In this document: positions 24,828 to 34,016 of the stretch, in pieces
Numbering within the stretch: position 1 is the stretch's first letter
Layout of the letters: the number at the start of each line of letters is the position of its first letter
Source of the DNA: Micromonospora sp. CP22
GTDB taxonomy: Bacteria > Actinomycetota > Actinomycetes > Mycobacteriales > Micromonosporaceae
Assembly: GCF_009712475.1 (NCBI RefSeq)
Contig: NZ_VCJO01000016.1
Coordinates: forward strand, 28,691-92,690
DNA length: 64,000 bases
Reading direction: 5' to 3'
Notes under the pieces: generated by a model
What the model was told of the DNA's origin: nothing
The model's input: only the letters and a program-made list of their open reading frames with translations
Databases searched by the model: none
Program-made: the position numbers and the translations under genes

Positions 24828-27800
24828 ATGCGCCTCTGGAACCTCTCCCATCGATCGCGACGCCGATCCCGGACCATCGCGTTGCTCTCCTCGGCCGCGC
24901 TCGTGGCGGCCATCGCGGTGGCACCCACCCCGGCCGCCGCCGCCGAAGTCGTCCTCGCCAACGACTTCGAGTCCGGCTCGTACGCCCCCTGGGGGCCGCG
25001 CGGTGACGTCACCCTCGCCATCACCGACGAGGGACACGAGAGCGACAGCAGCCTGTCGGTCACCGGCCGCACGGCCAACTGGCAGGGCCCGGCGACCAGC
25101 GCGACGGCGCTGTTCCGACCGGGTACGCAGTACTCGGTCACCGCCTGGGTGAAGCTGCCGGCCGGCACCGAGGGCACCGCTGGAGTGCACTTCACCGTCG
25201 AGGCGACCCCGGCCGACGGCGGCGACAACACCTACACCTGGATCGGTGGGGACGTCCCGACCACCGCCGACAGCTGGGTGCAGATCGGCGGCACCTACAC
25301 CCTGCCCGCCGGGCTCAGCGCCGCCACCCTCTACGTCGAGGCGGCGGACGACACCCCGTTCCTCCTCGACGACGTGCTGATCACCGCACCGGACGGTGGA
25401 CCGGGCGGGCCCGCACCCGGCACCGTCGTCATCGACACCGACTTCGAGGACGGGCTGGACGGCTGGGGCCCGCGTGACAGCGGCCCCGGGGCCCCGACGG
25501 TCGGCATCAGCGACGTCGCACACGGCGGCGCGGCAGCGGCACTGGTCAGCGACCGGGTCAACCAGGGCGCCGGGATCGGGCGCGACGTCGCCGGTCTGTT
25601 CGAGGCGGGCGTCACCTACGAGTTCAGCGCCTGGGTACGGTTCGCCCAGGGTCAGCCGACCGACCAGATCTGGCTCAGCCTGGCCAGCACCTCCGGCGGC
25701 AGCCAGTCGTTCAGCACCATCGCCCAGTTCGACTCGATCACCAACACCGGCTGGACCGAGGTGACCGCCCGGTTCACGATGCCCGCCGCGGACGAGGCGC
25801 TGCTGTACTTCGAGACCCGTTGGGAGGGCGCGGACGTCACCGGTAACACCAGCGACTTCCTGGTCGACGACATCGTCGTACGGGTGCCCGAGCCGCCGGT
25901 CATCGAGGACCTCACCGGCCTCCACGAGACCACCGACTTCCCGGTCGGCGTGGCGATCGACGCCCGGGAGACCGTGGGCGCGCCCACCCAGCTGCTCACC
26001 CGGCACTTCAACCAGGTCACGCACGAGAACCACATGAAGCCGGAGGCGTGGTACGACGACGAGGGCAACTTCCGGCCGCACGAGCAGGCGCTCGCGGTGC
26101 TGGACTTCGCCCGCGACAACGACCTGCGCGTCTACGGCCACGTGCTGGTCTGGCACAGCCAGACCCCGGACTGGTTCTTCCAGGACCCGGACGGTCAGCC
26201 GCTGACCACCTCCACGGCGCACCAGCAGTTGCTGCGTGACCGGCTGCGTACCCACATCTTCAACGTCGCCGAATCGCTGGCCGACCGTTACGGCCCGTTC
26301 GGCTCCCCCACCAACCCGCTGTACGCCTGGGACGTCGTCAACGAGGTCATCAGCGACAGCGGCGAGTACGCCGACGGCCTGCGCCGCAGCGAGTGGTACC
26401 GGATCCTCGGCGAGAGCTTCATCGACCTGTCGTTCGAGTACGCGCACGAGGCGTTCAACGACGTCCATGCCGCAGCCGGCAGCAGCGACCCGGTGACCCT
26501 GTTCATCAACGACTACAACACCGAGCAGAGCGGCAAGCAGGCCCGCTACCGGGCGCTGGTGCAGCGACTGCTCGACCGTGAGGTGCCGATCGACGGCGTG
26601 GGTCACCAGTTCCACGTCTCGCTGGCCACGCCGGTCGGCAGCCTGAAGGCCACCCTGGAGTCCTTCGCGACGCTGCCGCTGACCCAGGCCGTCACCGAAC
26701 TCGACGTCACCACCGGCACCCCGGTGACCCAGGCGCGTCTGATCGAGCAGGGCTACTTCTACCGGGACGCCTTCCGGATCTTCCGGGAGCACACCGACGA
26801 CCTGTTCGCCGTCACCGTCTGGGGCCTCACCGACGGCCGGTCGTGGCGGTCGGCCAACTCGCCACTGCTGTTCGACGACAACCTGCGCGCCAAGCCCGCG
26901 TACCACGGAGCGGTGGACGGCGAGCTGCCGGCACGCCTGCGTACCGCGAACGTCTTCGCCGGTGACGTGGCCCTCACGGGCACCGCGCCGAAGGACCTGA
27001 CCTGGCGCAAGCTGCCGCTGCACCCGATCGAGGACACGGCACGGTTCCAGTTGCGCTGGGCGTCGGACCACCTGACCGCGTACGTGGCGGTCGACGACAC
27101 CTCGTCCTCCGACGACGACAAGGTCACCTTCACCCTGGGCGACGAGCCCTACCGGGTCTCCCGCGACGGCACCGGTGACGTGCCGGCCGTGGCGGCCGAA
27201 CGCGACGGCGGCTACCACCTGGTGGCCCACCTGCCGCTGACCGACGCCGCCGAGGGCGACACCCGCACCTTCGACGTGCGGGTGACCGACAACGGCACCA
27301 CCTCCGGCTGGAACACTCCGGGCGCCGTCGGCACCCTGAGCCTGGTGGAGGAGCTGTCGTACCTGGAGGTACGCGAGACGGCCACCGCGCCGGTCATCGA
27401 CGGCGCCGTGGACGCCGCCTGGGCCCAGGCCGGCTCGGTCACCACCGCCAAGCAGGTCTCCGGCACCGACGGGGCGACCGCCGAGGTACGCACCCTCTGG
27501 CGGGGTCAGACGCTCTACGTGCTGGCCGAGGTCACCGACCCGGTCGTCGACGTCTCCGGTTCCGACCCGTGGACGCAGGACTCGGTCGAGATCTACGTCG
27601 ACGCGGGCAACGTCAAGAACGGACCCTTCCGTTACGACGACACCCAGATCCGGATCAACGCCGACAACGTCGTGTCGTTCGGCACCGGGGACGAGGCGTT
27701 CCAGGCCGGGCGGCTGGAGAGCGCCGCGGTGCGGACCGAGAGCGGCTACACCATCGAGGCGGCGATCAGCCTGCTCGAATACGGCGGCGTCGGCACGTTC

Positions 27801-28199
27801 CACGGCCTGGACTTCCAGGTCAACGACGCCTCCGACGGCGCCCGTACGTCGATCCGCAACTGGGCGGAGCAGAACGGCGAGGGCTACCAGACCACCGCCC
27901 GCTGGGGCGTGGGTCGGCTGGTCGCCGGCTCCAACGTGGAGATCACGGTGACCCGGATCGCCCGCTGGAACTCCGACAGCGGCGGCGGTTACTGCTCCAC
28001 CATCACCGCCACCAACACCGGCGACGAGGCGGTCGAGTGGACCGCCGTGGTCGACCTGGAGGGTGACATCTACGACGCCTGGAACTTCCAGCGGGAACGA
28101 CTGGGCGACGGCAGCTACCGGATCAAGGGAGTGGACTGGAACCGGACCCTGAAAGCCGGTGCCAGCACCTACAGCATCGGGTACTGCGCCAACCTGTGA
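24828..28199 (+). CDS. Secreted modular GH10 endo-1,4-beta-xylanase
   Basis: 1123 residues. The signal peptide (about 1-38) ends TPAAAAEVV. Two CBM4/9/22-like jelly-roll modules follow (about 40-180 and 200-355), then a GH10 catalytic barrel (about 365-700) with acid/base Glu506 (WDVVNEV) and nucleophile Glu624 (VTELDVT), and the substrate-site WHSQTPDWFF. Two CBM9-like regions come next (about 705-830 and 845-1030) and a C-terminal CBM2-type domain (about 1035-1123). It cleaves internal xylan bonds outside the cell, with modules binding xylan or cellulose. The ATG at 24828 has AGAGGA at correct spacing; one at 24822 would be too close. Confidence 0.94.
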   Translation: MRLWNLSHRSRRRSRTIALLSSAALVAAIAVAPTPAAAAEVVLANDFESGSYAPWGPRGDVTLAITDEGHESDSSLSVTGRTANWQGPATSATALFRPGTQYSVTAWVKLPAGTEGTAGVHFTVEATPADGGDNTYTWIGGDVPTTADSWVQIGGTYTLPAGLSAATLYVEAADDTPFLLDDVLITAPDGGPGGPAPGTVVIDTDFEDGLDGWGPRDSGPGAPTVGISDVAHGGAAAALVSDRVNQGAGIGRDVAGLFEAGVTYEFSAWVRFAQGQPTDQIWLSLASTSGGSQSFSTIAQFDSITNTGWTEVTARFTMPAADEALLYFETRWEGADVTGNTSDFLVDDIVVRVPEPPVIEDLTGLHETTDFPVGVAIDARETVGAPTQLLTRHFNQVTHENHMKPEAWYDDEGNFRPHEQALAVLDFARDNDLRVYGHVLVWHSQTPDWFFQDPDGQPLTTSTAHQQLLRDRLRTHIFNVAESLADRYGPFGSPTNPLYAWDVVNEVISDSGEYADGLRRSEWYRILGESFIDLSFEYAHEAFNDVHAAAGSSDPVTLFINDYNTEQSGKQARYRALVQRLLDREVPIDGVGHQFHVSLATPVGSLKATLESFATLPLTQAVTELDVTTGTPVTQARLIEQGYFYRDAFRIFREHTDDLFAVTVWGLTDGRSWRSANSPLLFDDNLRAKPAYHGAVDGELPARLRTANVFAGDVALTGTAPKDLTWRKLPLHPIEDTARFQLRWASDHLTAYVAVDDTSSSDDDKVTFTLGDEPYRVSRDGTGDVPAVAAERDGGYHLVAHLPLTDAAEGDTRTFDVRVTDNGTTSGWNTPGAVGTLSLVEELSYLEVRETATAPVIDGAVDAAWAQAGSVTTAKQVSGTDGATAEVRTLWRGQTLYVLAEVTDPVVDVSGSDPWTQDSVEIYVDAGNVKNGPFRYDDTQIRINADNVVSFGTGDEAFQAGRLESAAVRTESGYTIEAAISLLEYGGVGTFHGLDFQVNDASDGARTSIRNWAEQNGEGYQTTARWGVGRLVAGSNVEITVTRIARWNSDSGGGYCSTITATNTGDEAVEWTAVVDLEGDIYDAWNFQRERLGDGSYRIKGVDWNRTLKAGASTYSIGYCANL

Positions 28200-28206
28200 C
28201 ACCCGT

Positions 28207-28241
28207 GCGGACCCGTCGGCTGATCCTGCCGGCGGGTCCGC
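28207..28241 (+). terminator. Terminator of the xylanase gene
   Basis: 14-bp stem (GCGGACCCGTCGGC / GCCGGCGGGTCCGC) with one G-U wobble and a 7-nt loop, 8 nt after the stop codon. Confidence 0.75.
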
Positions 28242-28399
28242 GCCGGTGAGATGACTCCGGTGGGGGCCACCGAGCACTGTCGGCGGTGGCCGCCACCGAT
28301 CCCGGGGGCACCGGGTGCGGGCGTCATCCCACGTCGGCCAGACAGTGCAATATGCTGCGTGGGGACGGCAGTCCGCAGCGGGCGAGGCGGGAGCGTGAC

Positions 28400-28948
28400 G
28401 TGACGGCGGCTGTGATCACAGCCAGCGCCAGCATCGTGGTCGCGGTACTGGTCTTCGTGCTCAACCAGTACGCCCAGATTCGCGCCGAGCGCCGCCGCGC
28501 CCGCCTCGACCGAGTGGCGAACCAGTTGCGCGACCTCTACGGCCCGCTGCACGCCCTCGTCGACGTCAACGAACGACTCTGGCAGGCACTTCGCGACGAC
28601 AATCTGCCCGGCCAGCAGCAGCGCAGGTCAGACACGGCCTTGACCGAGGATCAGCAGGATCAGTGGATGCGGTGGGTTCAGCAGGCGCTCATGCCGGCGA
28701 ACATCCAGATGCGCGACCTCATCGTCGGCCGCGCCGACCTGGTGATCGAGGATCGCATGCCGGAGCCTTTGCGAGCCTTCTGTGCCCACGTCGCCGCATA
28801 CGAGGTCGCGCTGGCCCACGCGGACAACCGACGGCCCCTGATCAGGCATCCCGGTGCCGCGTACGTCGATTACGTTCGCAGGTCGTTCGATGTGTTGAAA
28901 CGGGAGCACCACCGGTTGCTGGCGACGCGCCGCAGCGGTCGCGGGTAA
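28400..28948 (+). CDS. Small membrane-anchored helical protein of unknown function
   Basis: 182 residues. An N-terminal membrane helix (about 2-20, TAAVITASASIVVAVLVFVL) is followed by a basic, helical cytoplasmic region: QIRAERRRARLDRVANQLRDLYGPLHALVDVNERLWQAL and, near the end, AAYVDYVRRSFDVLKREHHRLLATR. The LRDLYGPL...RLW pattern recurs in small actinobacterial proteins with one membrane helix; I know no function. The GTG at 28400 precedes the membrane helix and has GGGAG upstream. It stands alone. Confidence 0.75.
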   Translation: MTAAVITASASIVVAVLVFVLNQYAQIRAERRRARLDRVANQLRDLYGPLHALVDVNERLWQALRDDNLPGQQQRRSDTALTEDQQDQWMRWVQQALMPANIQMRDLIVGRADLVIEDRMPEPLRAFCAHVAAYEVALAHADNRRPLIRHPGAAYVDYVRRSFDVLKREHHRLLATRRSGRG

Positions 28949-29161
28949 TCAAAGACACACGGTTCACCGGCGGGTCGATCACGGCGATATGGCAACTGAC
29001 GGGTATCCTGCGCTCTGCTGGTGTACCTGCCTCGTGAGGGATACCCTGAGTTCTTCGGTAATCAGCCCTATCGCGATCGACGGGCAAGCCTCAGCCGAAA
29101 AGGTGCGTGCTGGTGTGCGCCGCCGCCACCTGCATCGAGGTTCGTAGGGGAAGGCACAGGG

Positions 29162-30088
29162 GTGTCACAAGAACGGCCGACCGAGTGGGACGTCCCGGTG
29201 GACGACCGAACTCTCGCCGTCGAGACATCGGGCAAGGCGGACGGTTTCCCGATCTTCCTGATGCACGGAATGCCCGGCAGCCGCAGCGGCCCGAAGCCCC
29301 GACGCATGATCCTGCACCTGCTCGGCATCCGGCTCATCTGCTACGACCGTCCGGGCTATGGCAGATCGAGTCGCCATCCTGGCCGTCGCGTCGTCGACGC
29401 GGTACGAGACGTCCACGCGATCGCCAACCACCTCGAACTGGACACCTTCGCCATCGTCGGCCGCTCCGGCGGCGGGCCGCACGCCCTCGCCTGCGCCGCC
29501 AGTGACCTGTTCGCTGGTCGGCTGACCCGGGCCGCGGTACTGGTCTCCCCGGCTCCCACCGACGCACCCGGTCTGGACTGGTATGCGGGCATGGCCCCTT
29601 CCAACGTCCAGGCATACCGCGAGGCGATGTCCGACCAGCGCAGGCTGATCGAGTCGCTGACCATCCGGGCTGACCGCACCCGGCGAGATCCGGCAAGCGT
29701 GGTCCGTTTCCTCGACGGCGAGTTGAGTGCCGCCGATCGCCATGTGGTCGAGGACGTCGCGATTCGCCGGCAGTTGGCCACGAGCTTCGCGGAGGCGGTC
29801 CGCTTCGGTGCCGATGGTTGGATCGACGACGCGCTGGCACTCAGCCAGGACTGGGGCTTCGACCCGTCGTCGATAACCGTTCCGGTTCGCCTGTGGCACG
29901 GTGCCGACGACGCCTTCTCGCCGGTCTCCCACGCCCGCTGGCTCAAATCGCGAATCCCGCACGCGGAGTTCGAAGAGCAGCCCGGGGCGGGCCATTTCGC
30001 CGCAATGCAGATCCTGCCGGACATCCTCGCCTGGCTCGCTACCCCCCAGGCGGATCTCGTCGACGCTCGTCTGGGCGGTCGGGTCTGA
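29162..30088 (+). CDS. Alpha/beta-fold hydrolase
   Basis: 308 residues. The fold is clear: oxyanion-hole region IFLMHGMPGSRSG, ICYDRPGYGRSS, nucleophile elbow VGRSGGGPHALA, acid residue in LWHGADDAFSPVSH and catalytic His in QPGAGHFAAM. Serine hydrolases of this type cleave esters, epoxides or C-C bonds; the substrate is not readable. The GTG at 29162 has AGGGGAAGG upstream. An in-frame extension to 29021 has no homologous look. A terminator overlaps its stop. Confidence 0.88.
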   Translation: MSQERPTEWDVPVDDRTLAVETSGKADGFPIFLMHGMPGSRSGPKPRRMILHLLGIRLICYDRPGYGRSSRHPGRRVVDAVRDVHAIANHLELDTFAIVGRSGGGPHALACAASDLFAGRLTRAAVLVSPAPTDAPGLDWYAGMAPSNVQAYREAMSDQRRLIESLTIRADRTRRDPASVVRFLDGELSAADRHVVEDVAIRRQLATSFAEAVRFGADGWIDDALALSQDWGFDPSSITVPVRLWHGADDAFSPVSHARWLKSRIPHAEFEEQPGAGHFAAMQILPDILAWLATPQADLVDARLGGRV

Positions 30089-30101
30089 CCCGACCGCCCA
30101 G
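30071..30101. terminator. Bidirectional terminator between hydrolase and fxsT
   Basis: Perfect 14-bp stem (CTGGGCGGTCGGGT / ACCCGACCGCCCAG) with a 3-nt loop, spanning the hydrolase stop codon and lying 28 nt beyond the convergent fxsT stop. Confidence 0.75.
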
Positions 30102-30128
30102 CGAGTCGCGGCGAGGTCGCCGCACCAC

Positions 30129-33100
30129 TTAGAACGGGTGCGGATCCAGCACCCGATCGAGCAGCTTCCGCTGACCGAGCGCACGCACGTCCGGATGACC
30201 ACCACCGAGCCGCTTGACCAGCTCGGCCACCGCCGCGTCCAGTTCCTCCGGTGCTGGATCCGGGTCCCGCAGGTGACGAAGCAACGCCAGGTTGGCCGCG
30301 GCCCGCAGGGTGTCCGGGTGCTGGGGCCCGAGCACGCTCCGCAGCACCTTACGCAGGTCGTCCATCAGCTCGAACGCTCCGGCGAGATCCCCGGTCTCCG
30401 CCTTGCAGATCGCCAGGTTCATCTGGGCGGCGAGCACGAACGGGTGCTGCGCATGGAGCACCTCACCCAGCCCACCAGCCGCCACCTGAGCCGACAACCG
30501 GGCAGGCTCCCGCTCGCCCAGCGCCCGGGCCGCCACCGCGAGGTTGTTCTCGCAGATCAACGTGTGTGGGTGTCGCGGACCGAGCAACGCCCGGTAGAGC
30601 GCCTGCACTGCCCGCAACTCTCCCTCGGCTCCGGCGGGGTCATCGAGCGCCAGCAGGTTCGTCGCCCGGCTCAGCCGGGCCGCCAGCGTGTCCGGGCTGT
30701 CCTCCCCGTACGTCGCCCGCAACGCGTCGTACGCGGCGTCGAGGAGTTGGGCCGCCTCGGCGGACCGACCCACCGTGCGCAGCGCCACCCCCAGGTTCGT
30801 CTGCGCACCGAGCGTAGCCAGTGCGTTGACACCGGACAGCTTCTGGAAGTCGGTGAACACCTCCTGCGAGTGCACCAGGGAACGGTCGTACTCGCCGGAC
30901 TCCCGCAGGTCTCGGGCCAGGTTCACGGCCGAGGCGAGGGTCCAGGGATTGAGCCGGCCGAACATCACCCGGCGCTGCTCGTAAACCTGCTGGTCCAGCC
31001 GTTGCGCCTCGGCGACCCTGCCGTTGAGTCGCATCGACACGGCCAGGTTGTTCAATGCCGCCAAGGTACGTGGGAAGTTCTCACCGAAGTCCCGCGACCA
31101 CATCGCGTAGGTCTGCTCGTCCTGCTTCAGCGCATCGGCGTACCTGCCAAGACCGCGCAGGTCGGCGGCGAGCCCACCTGCGGTCATCAGCGCGTCGGCG
31201 TGCGTCGGACCGAGCAGTTCCCGCTGCTGGGCGAGGGTTTCCTCGTCGAATGCGTGAGCCTGTTCGAAGTGGCCCTGTGAGCGCAGGATGTTGCCGAAGT
31301 TGAAGCGCAGCCGCAGCAGCGGCGGGCGCAGCATCTCCTGCTCGTCGGGGTCGGTGCTCGCCTGAAGCCGGTCGTTCCATGCCCCGAGGATCCGCTCGCC
31401 AAGTTCACGGGCCTGGCCCAGCACCCCGCGCAGCCAGATGTAACGCACCCGCTCGACCAGCAACTCCAGCACCGCCGGATCGTCGGAGTCGAGCGCCGCC
31501 TGCATGGCTACCTGCGACTCCTCCAGGTGGGGCCAGAGCATTCGGAAGCGTTCCCAGTTGTCCGCCACGTCCACGTCGCTGTCCGGCCGGGCCGCGGCCA
31601 GGGCACTGATCACCTGCCGGCGGATGCTCTGCCGCTCCTCCTCGGTCATCCGACGTTGGACGGCGTCGCGCAGCAGGCGGTGGATCTCGATCTGTTGCGC
31701 TCGGGTGTCGAGCCGCAGCAGCGCCAGCCGGTTGATGCGCTGGATCAGTCTCGCGGCGCCGGAGCGGGTCGGTACCGACGGGTCGGCCTGCCGCAGCAGA
31801 TCTCCGATACCCCTGCTGTTGAGCAGTTCGATGGAGACCTTCACCGACAGCACCGAGCAGATCTCCAGCAGGCGGTACGCGCCGGGTGAATCCGCCTTCA
31901 GCCGGTCCAGGGATGGTCCCCAGGTCTCCAGGGCGGCGCCGTCCTCGGCCAACGCGACCAGGTAGTCGTCCACCGAACCACCGCTATCAGCCAGCAGGGC
32001 GCCACCGACGGTGAGGGCGATCGGCAGGTCGCCGAGTGCCTCGGCGACGCGGTCCGCGTCCGGCTCGGAAAGGCTGGTTACCTGGCGCCGGAGATGCGCG
32101 ATGCTCTCGGCCCGGCTGAACGGACTGATCTCGACGGTCTCCGCGCTCTCTTCCCAGGTCCGTTCCCGAGCGGTGATGATGATGTGGCCCCGCCCGCCCT
32201 GCGGCAGGAACTCCTCGATCTCCCGGTAGTCCGCGACGTTGTCGAAGACCAGCAGCCAGCGCGGATAGCGGTCACCGCGGATCAGCGTGTCGTGCACCTG
32301 ACGGATCGCGGCCGGGATGTTCACCGCCTCAGGCAGCCCCATCCGTTGGCCGAGATCCACCAACGACGAGTCGACGAGCGCCTTCGGGTCGGCCTCGATC
32401 CAGAACACCAGGTCATAAGCCGTCCGGAAGCGATGGACGTACTCCAGGGCGATCTGGCTCTTGCCCACACCACCCATCCCGCGCAGTGCGACCAGAGAGT
32501 ATCCACGGCTGGCACCGGCCTGGAGTAGCCTCCGCAACCTGCGCAGCTCATCGTCGCGCCCGATGAATTGGACGTTGGCGACCGGCGTCTTCTGCAGTTC
32601 CGGACCAGCACCCGGATAGCGGGTCCCGGTCGCCGCAGTCACGTCCGCGCTGGTCTGCTCGACACGGCCGACCAGCCGCAGCAGACTCGCCGCCGCATCG
32701 GTCGCCCTCGTCACACCGTTGAGGAAGACCGACGTCTCCAGCGTGAACTCAGGCAGTGGCTTGACATCGTCGATGTACACGGCCAGCGGGGTGCCGGAGC
32801 CGGGGGTCTCCGACGGCGGCAACGCCTCCGGCGCGGTCTCCGCGTACGACGTCGACACGACAGTCAGCGTCCGGATCGGCGTGGCTCCCCGGCGAAGCGA
32901 AGGTGACCCCCCGTCGAGGACCTGGATGCCGACCAGGCCGAGGATCCGCACGATCCACTCCGCCCAGACCTCGTCCTTCGGCGCGTAGCGCAGCAGGATC
33001 TCCCCCTGCGGCAGGAACCTCTTGCGTTCGTACTGTGACCGCAGTTGGCTGCGTACCGCATCGTCCAGCCGCGGCAGGGACCGGACCTGGCCGTCGGTGA

Positions 33101-34016
33101 TCGCCGCGGTTAGCCGCTCGTACGCCGACAGCATCGATCGGTCGGTGCCGAAGGTCGCCAGCGTCTCCTCATACGCGTAGTAGGCCACATAGGGCACCTC
33201 GACCTCGGCCCAGTAGTCGCGGCGGTCGCTCTCGCTCATACCGGCCGGCAGGCCCGCGAAGCGGTGCATGGCCAGCGCGCGTCCGGCGTTGGCTTTGTCC
33301 TGTTCCGCCGGGTCGACCCGCATCGGTGCCGGCAGCACCCGGATCCGACGGTGGTTGACATACCGTTCGGTCACCTCGCGGGCCACCTGGGCCGCGCCTT
33401 CGATGCCCTGGTCGCTGAACGTGAAGCAGTCGACTAGCACGTCCGGCAGGTGGATCGTGCAGATGCTGGCCACATCGCTCAGCCCGGTCCGACTGTCGAT
33501 CAACGTGTAGTCGTAGTTGCGCCGCATGTCCTCGCGCAACGCGTCGATGAACGCCGCACCGCCCAGTCCGTCGTAGAACACGTCCCAGTCCAGGCCACTG
33601 ATCCCGGCAGCATAGTCCCGGTTGTGTCGGCCGGCGGACAGGAAGTCGAGGCTACCCCCACCGGGGAAGGTGTAGTTCAGCGAGAACGCGAACCGCTGCA
33701 CCCTCGCGTACTCCGCCTCCCAACCGTTCGGCAGCAGCCGGCTCTTCGGCAGCCCGTCGGAATCCTTGGCCGACGCCTGGGTCTCGAAAGCGCGAATCAT
33801 GTCGATGACCCCGCCGGTGCCGGGCAGGACACTCAAGTCGATGAACGGATGGAAGAACCGGTGTAGACCCGGCGACTCGAGATCCCAGTCGGCGACCAAC
33901 ACCTTCTTACCGTTCGCCGCCAGGATCCACGCCACGTTTGCCAATGCCATGGTCCGGCCCGTACCACCCTTGAACGAGTAGAACGTGACCACCTGGCCGT
34001 TGCGTTCGTCAGTCAT
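30129..34016 (-). CDS. fxsT: FxsT: ParA-like / NB-ARC / TPR protein of the FxSxx-COOH system
   Basis: 1295 residues. The N-terminal SIMIBI/ParA-like domain (about 1-290) begins VVTFYSFKGGTGRTMALANVAWILA, where Arg replaces the last Lys of the KGGxGK motif. A TIR-like segment follows (about 340-430, EILLRYAPKDEVWAEWIVRIL). An NB-ARC NTPase (about 490-800) has FIGRDDELRRL, LRGMGGVGKS, LLVFDNV and DLPIALTVGG. The C-terminal TPR region (about 830-1280) has about eight 42-residue repeats (TLAALNNLAVSMRLNGRVAEA). This matches the TPR protein annotated with FxSxx-COOH peptides. Its ATG overlaps the fxsC stop; it is the last gene of the operon. A sensing or regulatory role is inferred. Confidence 0.88.
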   Translation of the reverse strand: MTDERNGQVVTFYSFKGGTGRTMALANVAWILAANGKKVLVADWDLESPGLHRFFHPFIDLSVLPGTGGVIDMIRAFETQASAKDSDGLPKSRLLPNGWEAEYARVQRFAFSLNYTFPGGGSLDFLSAGRHNRDYAAGISGLDWDVFYDGLGGAAFIDALREDMRRNYDYTLIDSRTGLSDVASICTIHLPDVLVDCFTFSDQGIEGAAQVAREVTERYVNHRRIRVLPAPMRVDPAEQDKANAGRALAMHRFAGLPAGMSESDRRDYWAEVEVPYVAYYAYEETLATFGTDRSMLSAYERLTAAITDGQVRSLPRLDDAVRSQLRSQYERKRFLPQGEILLRYAPKDEVWAEWIVRILGLVGIQVLDGGSPSLRRGATPIRTLTVVSTSYAETAPEALPPSETPGSGTPLAVYIDDVKPLPEFTLETSVFLNGVTRATDAAASLLRLVGRVEQTSADVTAATGTRYPGAGPELQKTPVANVQFIGRDDELRRLRRLLQAGASRGYSLVALRGMGGVGKSQIALEYVHRFRTAYDLVFWIEADPKALVDSSLVDLGQRMGLPEAVNIPAAIRQVHDTLIRGDRYPRWLLVFDNVADYREIEEFLPQGGRGHIIITARERTWEESAETVEISPFSRAESIAHLRRQVTSLSEPDADRVAEALGDLPIALTVGGALLADSGGSVDDYLVALAEDGAALETWGPSLDRLKADSPGAYRLLEICSVLSVKVSIELLNSRGIGDLLRQADPSVPTRSGAARLIQRINRLALLRLDTRAQQIEIHRLLRDAVQRRMTEEERQSIRRQVISALAAARPDSDVDVADNWERFRMLWPHLEESQVAMQAALDSDDPAVLELLVERVRYIWLRGVLGQARELGERILGAWNDRLQASTDPDEQEMLRPPLLRLRFNFGNILRSQGHFEQAHAFDEETLAQQRELLGPTHADALMTAGGLAADLRGLGRYADALKQDEQTYAMWSRDFGENFPRTLAALNNLAVSMRLNGRVAEAQRLDQQVYEQRRVMFGRLNPWTLASAVNLARDLRESGEYDRSLVHSQEVFTDFQKLSGVNALATLGAQTNLGVALRTVGRSAEAAQLLDAAYDALRATYGEDSPDTLAARLSRATNLLALDDPAGAEGELRAVQALYRALLGPRHPHTLICENNLAVAARALGEREPARLSAQVAAGGLGEVLHAQHPFVLAAQMNLAICKAETGDLAGAFELMDDLRKVLRSVLGPQHPDTLRAAANLALLRHLRDPDPAPEELDAAVAELVKRLGGGHPDVRALGQRKLLDRVLDPHPF

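Noticed and set aside
24810..28277. Very long open frame antisense to the xylanase (over 1100 codons)
   Set aside because: It is a product of high GC3 in the real gene. The translation is Gly/Val/Arg/Asp-rich with no fold motif, while the opposite strand has clear GH10 catalytic residues.
34013..34016. Separate promoters between fxsC and fxsT or between the TIR gene and fxsC
   Set aside because: The starts and stops overlap by 4 nt, so the genes are read as one operon. No promoter is needed to explain them.
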